From: an uncultured Psychroserpens sp. | GTDB lineage: Bacteria > Bacteroidota > Bacteroidia > Flavobacteriales > Flavobacteriaceae | Assembly (NCBI RefSeq): GCF_947500255.1 | Contig: NZ_CANMRL010000001.1 | Location: 248,001-312,000, forward strand | Direction: 5' to 3' | DNA: 64,000 nucleotides | Part shown: positions 1 through 8,908 of the stretch, piece after piece | Layout: every line of letters starts with the position of its first letter | How positions within the stretch are numbered: the first letter of the stretch is position 1 | Program-made: the position numbers and the translations under genes | The notes under the pieces: generated by a model | Told to the model about the DNA's origin: nothing | Databases searched by the model: none | Seen by the model: only the letters and a program-made list of their open reading frames with translations

Positions 1-138
1 ATCATTGGTATTGACACCCCTCTTAAATTTCCAATACTTGTATTACAGTACCTGCTAGATTGTGATTATATCATAGTCTTAGCATCTAATGCGCTGTATC
101 ATTACTTCGACGTAGTTTATATGTACACTATTATTATA

Positions 139-150
139 GCATAGCTATGC
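139..150. other. 12-bp perfect palindrome in leading spacer
   Basis: The 244 bases before the first gene hold no convincing coding frame. The only structure seen is the perfect palindrome GCATAGCTATGC. It could be an operator half-structure or chance. No clear TANNTTTG promoter box was found before the gene at 245; the closest is TGTCTTTG at 203-210. Confidence 0.25.
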
Positions 151-244
151 ACTGTCTTCACTAATGAGGAACAGAACAAACATCGTGACTTAGTTGTTAC
201 AATGTCTTTGTTTAAGATTTTCAAAAAAAGATGGATGCAGAATT

Positions 245-3200
245 ATGAAAATTAAAAATTTACTTTTAATAATGTTAGTACTACTAGCATGCAATGCTTT
301 TAGTCAAACAACAATATATCTTGAAGACTTTACAGGTCAAAACACTAAAGGTGCAACAGGAACAAATTCGGGAGTTCCTACTATTGATTTAAGTGGTGTC
401 GACTGGAGCGTTGATGTTAGTGACGCTAATCTAACAGCAACAACAGATTGGTTTCGCGTTAGAACTATTGCTGGAAACGAACAATTAGAATCTAGAGATT
501 TGGATGGTGAAAGTATCTGGCTCTCTCCTAGTATTGATATATCAGGCTTCACTAATGTTGAGTTTATAATAGATGCTTCTGAAAATAATGCAAACACTCT
601 AGAAGACAATGATATTGTGACGACGCAATACCGTATTGATAATGGTCCATGGGTAAATGCAAGTACTAATGACGTGCTTATTAATGACTACGGAAATGTA
701 ATTATTAGTCAATCTGGATTAAATGGAGGCACACTCGAAATTAGAGTAATCTTCATAAATAATGCTGGTAATGAAAGACAACGGATTGATAATATATTAG
801 TCACTGGTACAACAGTATGTACTACTTTTAACTTACCTTTTAACGAAGGTTTTGAAGGTTTAAATTTCCCACCAGATTGTTGGTCAACTTATAGAGGAAC
901 CAACGGATTGGGACAAAATCAAGATTGGACGAGCTCTAGTTTAACAGCAAATACAGGAACAAATTCTGCATTTGTTCAATTTGAACCAGTAACAGGAGGA
1001 AATGCACAAGATTGGCTAGTCTCTCCAGCCATAGACCTAGGCACAAGCAGCTCTCAATTACGCTTTTTCGCAAGAGATCAATTCACATTTGATTTCAACA
1101 CAGAATATACAGTTAGAATATCACAAACTTCAGCAACAGATATTTCAAGTTTTGCAATTCTAGAAACCTATAACGAAACACAATTAGGGATTGTTTTTAA
1201 TGAAAAAACCATAGACCTTTCATCTTATAACGGCATTGTATATATTGCTTTTGTGATGGAGCAAAATGATGGTGACAACTGGTTTCTAGATGATGTTTCA
1301 ATTGTCGAACTTCCGCCTTGTACAATACCAGAAGATATTAGTAATTTATCTGCAAGCTATTTTGATAATACTATAAGTTTGCAGTGGGCTTTAAGTTCCT
1401 GCTATGATGAGATCTTAGTCATTGCAAAGGAAGGCAGTGCTGTTACAGCTACTCCTACAGGTGATGGAACAAATTATTCTGCAGATAATAATTTTGGCAA
1501 TGGAACTGAAATAACTACAGATGAGTTTGTAGTATTTAAAGGTATTGATAACAATGTAGATGTATCAAACATCAATTTTGGCAATACCTATCACTTTGAA
1601 GTGTTTACAAGAAAAGGAACTACTTGGAGCTCTGGTGTACCCATTAGCATAGACATAAATTACTGTACAGTTACTGGCGACATTAGTTTTGAAACTGCAA
1701 TCACTCTAGTAGATTTTGGAGACATTAACAATGCAACTGGGCAAGGCTCTGGATATGATGATTTTACGTCACTTTCAACAAGTATTGCCAGAGGTGCTTC
1801 AGAAGATTTGACTGTAAATCTCAATACTGATGGGGATTTTACAGTATATAGTTATGCTTGGATTGATTGGAATCAAGATGGGGATTTTGACGATATCAAT
1901 GAAACCTATGATTTAGGTTTCACTGATGATAATCCCGATGGTCCAACTTCTAATAGCCCGTTAACCATTGTCGTCCCAAATGATGCAAACCTAGGTAGTA
2001 CACGTATGAGAATACTATCGCAGTTTTATAATATAACCATTCCTAATAATGGACCTTGCGATGGTTCTACAGATGGCGAAATAGAAGATTATACAGTTAC
2101 TGTTTTACCTGGAATTACTTATGTCTATGACAATGGATGGACACCTTCAGATCCAGATGGTGTAGCAACAACTGCTAATGATATTATTATAGCAAATGGT
2201 GATACCAATTTTACAAATGACATCAATTGTAATTCGTTGACAATTAGTCCAGGTGCAGGACTAACAGTTAATAGCGGTGTTGTTTTAACTGCTATAGGCG
2301 ATGTTGTTTTAGAATCATCTTCAACTAGCTATTCAAGTTTAATTCTTGATGGAACCATTGTTGGTTCTGTTAGGTATGAACGCCATATAAATAATGCAGC
2401 AGCTAGTGGAACCACTACAGGTAATAATGATCTTATAAGTCCGCCACTCACAGGGCAAACGTTTGGAAACTTTAGAACAACTAATTCTAACATTCTATCT
2501 GGCACCATTTCAGGAAATACAGCCTTTTTATTTGGTCCATTTGACACAGCTACTAATAGTTTTATTAACTATACTAATGCAAATAACAGCAATACTTTAG
2601 AAGCTGGTATTGGCTTTAGAACTGGCTCAACAGACAATGGAGACTATATCTTTACTGGAGACATTGAAACTGGTACAGTACAAATTAATTTAACTTCTGG
2701 AACCTCAAACTGGAATCTCATTGGAAACCCTTATCCGAGCTATTTAAATGTTGATGCTCTTCTTACCAGTATTATAAACTCAGGAACTGTAGATGTAAAT
2801 GCTGTAGCTATTTATGGCTATGATGGTTCTGCACAAGATGGTTGGACAATTTACAACCTAGCCAACACTACTATAGACACTAAAATTGCTCCTGGTCAAG
2901 GCTTTTTTGTCGAAGCAGAGTCTGTTGGCAGTTTTTCTATTGATCCAAATATGAGAACTACTGGAACTGATGATGATTTTATTTTAGGACGCAACTCTGT
3001 GCCATTGCAATATTTGAAACTTAACCTTAGTTCAACTTCAAGCAGTTTTTCAACTAGTTTTTATGTTAATGATAATGCAAGTCTAGGGTTAGATCCTGGA
3101 TATGACGCTTCAGTTTGGAATACGACACCTCCAAATTTTTCATTATACTCACATTTAGTAGAAGAGAACACAGGTAGAGCAATGGCTATTCAAACTATAG

Positions 3201-3691
3201 GTAGTATCGATATTGTAAATACTATAATTCCTTTAGGTGTTAATGCGAGTAATGGTTCATTACTAAATTTTAGTATCGCTGAATCATCACTTCCGGAGAC
3301 AGTAGATGTCTTTTTGATTGACAATCAAACCAACACAACAACACTTTTAACAAATGAAGATTATAATGTTTTACTCGATACTTCTTTAAGTGGAACTGGT
3401 CGTTTCTTTTTACAGTTTACAGATAGTACTTTAGGCACAAGCGAACCAGAGTTAGTTGATATACTTATATATGCTAATCCTAATGAAAAAACACTATTCA
3501 TTGATGGGATTTTAACTGAAAAAACTGTGCTAGCCATATATGATCTCCAAGGCAGATCACTCTTTGAATCTCTACTGGATACAAATACTACCTCACAAAA
3601 AATAGATATTAGTAAATTAAGTAGTGGCACTTATATTGTCATGCTTAGCAACCAAAAACAGAGTAGATCTAAAAAAATCATTATTAAATAG
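245..3691 (+). CDS. T9SS-secreted multidomain surface or extracellular protein
   Basis: Secreted protein of 1148 residues. The start was set at the ATG at 245, where a Sec signal peptide begins (residues 1-20, hydrophobic LLLIMLVLLA, cut near NAFS/Q); an in-frame TTG at 194 only adds an unlikely N-terminus. In order I see an unassigned beta-rich domain (about 22-190), a choice-of-anchor J-type domain (about 195-355, DWLVSPAIDLG and WFLDDVSI), an Fn3-like part (about 360-470), a GEVED-like domain (about 480-620, WIDWNQDGDFDD), a long module with GNPYPSYL and APGQGFFVEA shared with the next gene, and a type A sorting domain (about the last 75 residues, YDLQGRSLFE, GTYIVML and a basic end KKIIIK). 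Family knowledge: such tails direct export through the T9SS and are removed at the surface. The binding target is unknown. Confidence 0.88.
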   Translation: MKIKNLLLIMLVLLACNAFSQTTIYLEDFTGQNTKGATGTNSGVPTIDLSGVDWSVDVSDANLTATTDWFRVRTIAGNEQLESRDLDGESIWLSPSIDISGFTNVEFIIDASENNANTLEDNDIVTTQYRIDNGPWVNASTNDVLINDYGNVIISQSGLNGGTLEIRVIFINNAGNERQRIDNILVTGTTVCTTFNLPFNEGFEGLNFPPDCWSTYRGTNGLGQNQDWTSSSLTANTGTNSAFVQFEPVTGGNAQDWLVSPAIDLGTSSSQLRFFARDQFTFDFNTEYTVRISQTSATDISSFAILETYNETQLGIVFNEKTIDLSSYNGIVYIAFVMEQNDGDNWFLDDVSIVELPPCTIPEDISNLSASYFDNTISLQWALSSCYDEILVIAKEGSAVTATPTGDGTNYSADNNFGNGTEITTDEFVVFKGIDNNVDVSNINFGNTYHFEVFTRKGTTWSSGVPISIDINYCTVTGDISFETAITLVDFGDINNATGQGSGYDDFTSLSTSIARGASEDLTVNLNTDGDFTVYSYAWIDWNQDGDFDDINETYDLGFTDDNPDGPTSNSPLTIVVPNDANLGSTRMRILSQFYNITIPNNGPCDGSTDGEIEDYTVTVLPGITYVYDNGWTPSDPDGVATTANDIIIANGDTNFTNDINCNSLTISPGAGLTVNSGVVLTAIGDVVLESSSTSYSSLILDGTIVGSVRYERHINNAAASGTTTGNNDLISPPLTGQTFGNFRTTNSNILSGTISGNTAFLFGPFDTATNSFINYTNANNSNTLEAGIGFRTGSTDNGDYIFTGDIETGTVQINLTSGTSNWNLIGNPYPSYLNVDALLTSIINSGTVDVNAVAIYGYDGSAQDGWTIYNLANTTIDTKIAPGQGFFVEAESVGSFSIDPNMRTTGTDDDFILGRNSVPLQYLKLNLSSTSSSFSTSFYVNDNASLGLDPGYDASVWNTTPPNFSLYSHLVEENTGRAMAIQTIGSIDIVNTIIPLGVNASNGSLLNFSIAESSLPETVDVFLIDNQTNTTTLLTNEDYNVLLDTSLSGTGRFFLQFTDSTLGTSEPELVDILIYANPNEKTLFIDGILTEKTVLAIYDLQGRSLFESLLDTNTTSQKIDISKLSSGTYIVMLSNQKQSRSKKIIIK

Positions 3692-3721
3692 TTTAATAGA
3701 AATCCCTACCTCATCTTTTTT

Positions 3722-3750
3722 AAACGCATTCAATTGAATGCGTTTTTTTT
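3722..3750 (+). terminator. Rho-independent terminator after first T9SS gene
   Basis: A perfect 24-nt palindrome at 3722-3745 (arm AAACGCATTCAA) runs into T8, 31 nt after the stop codon. It separates the two T9SS genes transcriptionally. Confidence 0.85.
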
Positions 3751-3826
3751 ATAATACATGCCTTAATGAACTAATTCTTAAAACCGTAAAAAGCTAAAAT
3801 TAGTTTTTATCACTCATATCTTTTAT

Positions 3827-3834
3827 TATCTTTG
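3827..3834 (+). promoter_or_regulatory. Putative -7 box of Bacteroidota promoter
   Basis: TATCTTTG matches the Bacteroidota -7 consensus TANNTTTG, 71 nt before the ATG at 3906. The -33 element is poor (a T-rich stretch with no clear TTG at 19 nt). Confidence 0.5.
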
Positions 3835-3905
3835 ATAATTCCCTCAATTTGCTTTAAGTCGTATTTAGTTCAAGTGATTTAAGAAAAAAATAATTTATTA
3901 CAGTT

Positions 3906-6900
3906 ATGAAAAAAATTTACTTAGCAACGTTAACATTACTTTTTTTTACTGTTGGTTTCTCACAAAGCCCGATAACAACAGTTGATAGAAATAACATTGT
4001 TGGACCAACTGCAACTGGAAATGCAGCTTCTGTATCATCAGTAGGATTAACACGAGGTTCTGGTGTAAACCTTAGTGCGTCAAGCCCAACGGATTTTACA
4101 TCAAGAGATTGGGATGCAACAGATCAAGCCTCAGCCGAAGCAGCTAATGAATATATTGAATGGTCGGTATCAGCAACAACAAATTTTGAAGTCACTGTAA
4201 ATGAGTTTGATATTCGATTAAGACGACATGGAAACGGTCCTAGTCAATGGCAAATATATTATAGTTTAGATAACTTTGCTACAGCAGGAACAGCTGTATC
4301 AGTTCCACAAACAATGCCTGCTACGAGCAGTTTTGAGTTTAATTTTTCTGGTTTAGCGATAACTTCACCTACATCTGGTACCATTACGTTTAGATTATAT
4401 GCATGGGATGCAAATAGTATTGGTGGTTGGTTACGAGTAACTGGCCAACCCGCTTGGGCTGGAACACTAGGAATTGCTGACCCAGGAATACGTATTATTG
4501 GTAGTACTTCAACAAGTGCTTCTAACAGTATCGAATCTGACATCATTGCTACGGCTTTTGACCCAACAGACAATATTAATTATAGTGCATTTAATGCTAC
4601 TTCTGGATTAACGACCACTAATGCTATACAGCTTGGAGAATTCTCAATTAGAGATGGTGGAGCAACTGCTCCAGATAGTGATAGCGATGGTACTAACGTT
4701 ACAGATATTCAGTTTGCAGTTTCTAATAATCAATATTTAGCTGCACTTGCCATTTTTGATGGCACAACAAACATAGCCGAAACATCAACTGTCGACCCTT
4801 TAGTTTCTTTTGCCGGTTTAACAGCTTTAATTGCTAATGACGATGCTACAAAAAACTTTACAGTTTATGCTACATTTAAATCTATAGTAACTGATAATGA
4901 ACAGATACAGGTTACTGTAGACTTGGCAACTACGGCTGCAACAGGAAGTTCGCTTTTCGCACTCGCAAATGCTGGAGGAGCAGCTACACCTATTGTAGGT
5001 GATGACAATAGAATTGAAGTGACTGCCTCAAAAATTGTTTTTGACGAGCAAGTAACAGACAGCAATCAGTTTGAAATTATGTTTCCTTATCCGACAGTTT
5101 TAGTTCAAGATAATAATGACAACCTTGATTTGGACTACAGTGATGTTTTAACAGTAATTACATCTGCAGGAACGTTAGTAGGTTCTCCAATTGATTATTC
5201 TTTTGTAAATGGAGAGGCTCTTTTAAATACCATAGAATATTCTGATCAAAATACAGCTATAAACTTATTTACATTTAGTAATGGCTTTTTTACATTTAGT
5301 GACCCGTTTGACGTTAATGGACCTTTAATAAATCTTGCCATACAAGACTTTGATGGTTCTTCACCAGAGTGGACCTTTACTAATGACACTCCTTTCTTTG
5401 ATAATGGATGGGGAACAGATGGTTACTACGGCCTAATAGATGCTGCAGATATTGCACCTTTAGATTTTGAATTTTTATCAGGAAATATATTAGGTGAGAA
5501 TGACTTGAATGATGAAGGAAATGGAGCTGTAGGCTTTGCTACTATTGCTTTTGACACTGTAGATGTTTCAGTATATGATAATGTGCAAATTACTTTTGAT
5601 TGGGATATTGAAGGCTATGTACAAAACAATAGTGACGTGTATTACAGACTATATTTAGATGGAATACCACAACCAATAGTATATTTAGTAGATGGAAATG
5701 GACCAATAGATTCAGACGAAGGTTCGGTTCTTATAAACATCCCTGACGCAACAAACACTATAGGATTGGAATTAAGTATTAGAAATAACCTTTTAACTGG
5801 ATTCTCAGGTTTTGATAATTTTAGAGTAGCTAGTATTTTTGAAGGTTTAATATACTACGATGCAGATGGATGGATTAATAATGAAGCACCAAGCCCAACT
5901 ACTGGAGCATTAGACGCACTGGTTATTGATGGAAGTTACACGGTAGATTCAAATGTAGAGATTAACAATTTCATAGTTAATCCTGGAGCACAGGTTCAAG
6001 TTCCTATTGCACAATCAATGACTGTTAATAATGAATTGGTAAATAATGGAAATTTTGAATTAAATTCGGTTTCAACTACATATTCTAGTTTAATCGCAAG
6101 TAGTGTTGAAGGCGAAATCGTATACAATCGACATGTCAACCAAGTTGCACCTTCAGGATCAACAACTGGTTTTAATGATTTAGTTGCGGCACCTGTTACT
6201 AATTCAGACCAAACATTTCTTGATTTAAGGACTGCTAATCCAGATATTCCTTCAGGAACCATAGGAGGAGTCCCTTCTTTCTTATTTGGTCCTTTTGACA
6301 ATAATGCTAATGCGTATATCAATTACACTAATGCTGATGACGCCTCAATTATTACAGCAGGTGTTGGATATAGAACAGCCTCTACGGCTCCAACTGGTTC
6401 TACATTCAGATTTGAAGGTAATGTTGAAACAACGACTAACATTGTTCCTATTACTGTAGGCACTAATAGTGATTTTAACCTCATTGGAAATCCTTATCCT
6501 TCTTATATAAAATTAGCAGATTTCTTAACTGCTAATAACACCGAATTTAATCCACTAAATTCTGGAGTCTATGGTTATGATGGCGATAACTCTGATGGTT
6601 TCACCATATGGAATCAAGCTTATTCTGATGCTAACCCTACTGCCTTAATAGCACCAGGTCAAGGATTTTTTGTGTCTTCTAAAGCAGGTGGTGGATCTAT
6701 TACTTTTAATGCACCTATGCGTTCTATTGGGACTACTGATGATTTTATTCCTGGAAGAATAGTTAATCCAAATTTAGCTCACTTAAGACTTCAACTGTCT
6801 AATGAAAGTTCTTTGTACAATACAGATTTTTACTTTAACGATAATGCATCTCTAAGTATGGATTCTGGTTACGATGCTGTGATGTTTAATGGCAACACTC

Positions 6901-7460
6901 CTGATTTTGCATTGTATTCGCATTTAGTAGATAATAACGTTGGAAATAATTTAGCTGTCCAAGCTGTAAATTATAATGCATTAAATAATGTGGTTATTCC
7001 TTTAGGTGTGAATGCCAATGAAGGTGAGCAGTTAACAATTAGTATTTTAGATACAGATATACCGAGTAATTTTGATATCTATCTTGAAGACACTGTAACT
7101 AATACCTTTACATTATTAAATACATCTAACTATGTATTTACTCCAAATGTAACGCTATCTGGAACTGGTCGTTTCTTCTTGAGAATTTCCGCGGAAGCTT
7201 TATCTACGTCTGAAGAAGACTTTAGTTCTATTCAAATATATACCACTAAAACACCAAGAACATTGTTTATTAAAGGTGAGTTGAATAACGAAACAAAAGC
7301 TGAAATATATGATATTCAAGGTCGTATGATCTTATCGACAAAGCTTGATAGTAGAAGTAATAGTAATCAAATTGATATTTCTAATGTCACTTCTGGAGTA
7401 TATATTGTCCAGTTAAGTAATAGTACTCAGCAGAAATCTCAAAAAGTGATTATCAGATAA
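3906..7460 (+). CDS. T9SS-secreted protein, paralog of the upstream gene in its C-terminal half
   Basis: Secreted protein of 1184 residues. It has a Sec signal peptide (MKKIYLATLTLLFFTVGFSQ) and a type A T9SS sorting domain at the C-terminus (YDIQGRMILSTK, GVYIVQLS, KSQKVIIR). The N-terminal 650 residues are beta-rich and acidic with several unassigned domains. From about residue 720 to 1100 it follows the upstream gene nearly motif for motif: FLFGPF, LIGNPYPSY, APGQGFFV, DDFI.GR, NDNASL, SGTGRFFL. The pair therefore looks like a duplication of the C-terminal module with different N-terminal parts. It is exported by the T9SS and probably surface-attached or released. Substrate or function is not recognised. 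Confidence 0.87.
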   Translation: MKKIYLATLTLLFFTVGFSQSPITTVDRNNIVGPTATGNAASVSSVGLTRGSGVNLSASSPTDFTSRDWDATDQASAEAANEYIEWSVSATTNFEVTVNEFDIRLRRHGNGPSQWQIYYSLDNFATAGTAVSVPQTMPATSSFEFNFSGLAITSPTSGTITFRLYAWDANSIGGWLRVTGQPAWAGTLGIADPGIRIIGSTSTSASNSIESDIIATAFDPTDNINYSAFNATSGLTTTNAIQLGEFSIRDGGATAPDSDSDGTNVTDIQFAVSNNQYLAALAIFDGTTNIAETSTVDPLVSFAGLTALIANDDATKNFTVYATFKSIVTDNEQIQVTVDLATTAATGSSLFALANAGGAATPIVGDDNRIEVTASKIVFDEQVTDSNQFEIMFPYPTVLVQDNNDNLDLDYSDVLTVITSAGTLVGSPIDYSFVNGEALLNTIEYSDQNTAINLFTFSNGFFTFSDPFDVNGPLINLAIQDFDGSSPEWTFTNDTPFFDNGWGTDGYYGLIDAADIAPLDFEFLSGNILGENDLNDEGNGAVGFATIAFDTVDVSVYDNVQITFDWDIEGYVQNNSDVYYRLYLDGIPQPIVYLVDGNGPIDSDEGSVLINIPDATNTIGLELSIRNNLLTGFSGFDNFRVASIFEGLIYYDADGWINNEAPSPTTGALDALVIDGSYTVDSNVEINNFIVNPGAQVQVPIAQSMTVNNELVNNGNFELNSVSTTYSSLIASSVEGEIVYNRHVNQVAPSGSTTGFNDLVAAPVTNSDQTFLDLRTANPDIPSGTIGGVPSFLFGPFDNNANAYINYTNADDASIITAGVGYRTASTAPTGSTFRFEGNVETTTNIVPITVGTNSDFNLIGNPYPSYIKLADFLTANNTEFNPLNSGVYGYDGDNSDGFTIWNQAYSDANPTALIAPGQGFFVSSKAGGGSITFNAPMRSIGTTDDFIPGRIVNPNLAHLRLQLSNESSLYNTDFYFNDNASLSMDSGYDAVMFNGNTPDFALYSHLVDNNVGNNLAVQAVNYNALNNVVIPLGVNANEGEQLTISILDTDIPSNFDIYLEDTVTNTFTLLNTSNYVFTPNVTLSGTGRFFLRISAEALSTSEEDFSSIQIYTTKTPRTLFIKGELNNETKAEIYDIQGRMILSTKLDSRSNSNQIDISNVTSGVYIVQLSNSTQQKSQKVIIR

Positions 7461-7500
7461 AGTTACAGTAAACTCAAGGTATTAAAAACTAATAAATCAG

Positions 7501-7528
7501 GTAAATAGTAATATTTTATTTACTTTTG
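7501..7528 (+). promoter_or_regulatory. Promoter -7 box overlapped by a hairpin, in front of the small peptide gene
   Basis: TACTTTTG at 7521-7528 fits the -7 consensus TANNTTTG and lies 19 nt before the ATG at 7548. An inverted repeat GTAAATA (7501-7507) / TATTTAC (7517-7523) overlaps the box. It may be an operator or a weak terminator of the preceding T9SS gene. No good -33 TTG was found. Confidence 0.45.
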
Positions 7529-7547
7529 CTTTGTATTATATGATATA

Positions 7548-7709
7548 ATGAAAAGAAATAGTCCTCAAAATCAAATCACTCGTAAGGAAGCCCTACAAAG
7601 AATGGGCAAGTACGCTGCGCTTACAGCAATAGGTACGTTTCTTATATTAAACCCAAAGAAAGCACAAGCATCTTCTCCACCAGATCCAGGAGGAAATCCT
7701 TTTGATTAA
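7548..7709 (+). CDS. 53-residue leader-like peptide (candidate modified-peptide precursor)
   Basis: Small gene of 53 codons with an ATG start just after a promoter-like box and 14 nt before the next gene. The product begins with a polar stretch (MKRNSPQNQI), then TRKEALQRMGKYAAL, a hydrophobic segment (LTAIGTFLIL), a basic turn NPKKAQA and the tail SSPPDPGGNPFD. TRKEALQ can be aligned with the Tat motif SRRxFLK (RK in place of RR), and AQA/SS is a good signal-peptidase site, which would release a 12-residue tail rich in Pro, Gly and Asp. The next genes encode a PqqD-HPr-kinase-like protein and a nucleotidyltransferase, a combination known from tailoring of ribosomal peptides, so I infer a precursor role. 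An alternative is a short anchored membrane peptide. The coding status is well supported by frame, spacing and composition; the function is not established. Confidence 0.72.
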   Translation: MKRNSPQNQITRKEALQRMGKYAALTAIGTFLILNPKKAQASSPPDPGGNPFD

Positions 7710-7723
7710 TTTCTATTTTTATT

Positions 7724-8857
7724 TTGAAAGCGGATTTATCTCCGAAGTACGTACATAAGATTAATGAAACCATACTATTGTGGTTTCACAACTCTAATAA
7801 ATATGTTGTCGTCTCAGAAACTTCATACACACTAATTGACTTGTATTTAAGGGTTGACAACAAAACCTCCTTTATAGATACCTTAGAGCAATCATTACAA
7901 ATTGAACCAACTAAATGCGAAGAGATTTATAACGATATATCTAACTTTTTAAAAGATGCAAATATAACTCCTGAAATAGATTCATTTATTCATAAATTTC
8001 CTGAAGTACCTCAAGAAAGTATCAACAAAACCTACAGGATTAATAATAAAACTATTAGCGTAAACTTTGAATCCCATGTTATTGAGAGTTTGATCCATCC
8101 TCAATTATCACAATATAAAACGCAACAATTATCAAAACCAGATATTACATTTGATATTTTTAAAACAAATGATGACTTACATCTATTTAAAAACGCCAAA
8201 CATATAGGTAGTTATAAAACTAAAGCTTTTCATTTTCTCCAAGGAAAGTTTGCATTAGAGCTCACTAATGAAATCCACAATCTGAATATAGAACAATGGA
8301 TTGCTACATTTCATGCTTCAACTATTACAAATGGCAAAGAATCTATTATGATTGTAGGCGATTCGGGTAATGGCAAAAGCACACTATCAGCTTTATTGAT
8401 GGCAAACGGATTAGATTTATTAGCCGATGACTTCACGCCTCTATATAAGGATATGAACTGCTATAGATATCCTGCAGCTATTTCAATTAAAAAAGGAGCT
8501 TTCGGCGTTTTAGAGACTCAATTTAAAAACTTTCAAGACCTAAAAATCCATACCTCTGGCCCAAAGAAAGTTAACTTAAAATATTTACCATCGCCTTTAG
8601 ATTATAAAAATTCGAAACATAATTTTCCGTGTCAAACTATTGTATATGTCAAATATGACAAAGCTATTAAGTCATCGTTAAAAGAAATCTCTATCGATAA
8701 AATATTAGAAACCTTAATTCCAGATTCATGGATTTCACCAAATGAAATTCATGCACGTCATTTTTTAGATTGGCTTAATCATCTCAAATGCTATCAATTA
8801 AATTATAGCGATAATGACTTTGCAATCTCAAGTTTTAAATCACTATTTGATTCTTAA
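7724..8857 (+). CDS. HPr-kinase-like serine kinase with N-terminal PqqD-like domain
   Basis: Protein of 377 residues. Residues about 1-90 resemble PqqD/RiPP-recognition domains (SPKYVHKINETILLWF, then SYTLIDLYLRV and a helical end). Residues about 190-350 form an HprK-type kinase: FHAST at 197, the P-loop GDSGNGKST at 212-220, then an acidic LADDFTPLY at 233-241. Family knowledge: PqqD-like domains bind leader peptides, and HprK-like proteins in lasso peptide clusters phosphorylate a serine of the precursor. Here both sit in one chain directly behind a small leader-like peptide, so the peptide is the likely substrate. The start is a TTG at 7724; upstream in frame only ATT-type codons occur before a stop. 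There is no PTS system gene nearby that would suggest a classical HPr kinase. Confidence 0.78.
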   Translation: MKADLSPKYVHKINETILLWFHNSNKYVVVSETSYTLIDLYLRVDNKTSFIDTLEQSLQIEPTKCEEIYNDISNFLKDANITPEIDSFIHKFPEVPQESINKTYRINNKTISVNFESHVIESLIHPQLSQYKTQQLSKPDITFDIFKTNDDLHLFKNAKHIGSYKTKAFHFLQGKFALELTNEIHNLNIEQWIATFHASTITNGKESIMIVGDSGNGKSTLSALLMANGLDLLADDFTPLYKDMNCYRYPAAISIKKGAFGVLETQFKNFQDLKIHTSGPKKVNLKYLPSPLDYKNSKHNFPCQTIVYVKYDKAIKSSLKEISIDKILETLIPDSWISPNEIHARHFLDWLNHLKCYQLNYSDNDFAISSFKSLFDS

Positions 8858-8908
8858 ACGCTTTTTTAGGAATTTCTTTGTTTATTTTTGAATGTTTAAA
8901 TACAACAT

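Noticed and set aside
194-244. In-frame TTG extension of the first T9SS gene
   Set aside because: The added residues precede a perfect signal peptide start at 245 and would disrupt it.
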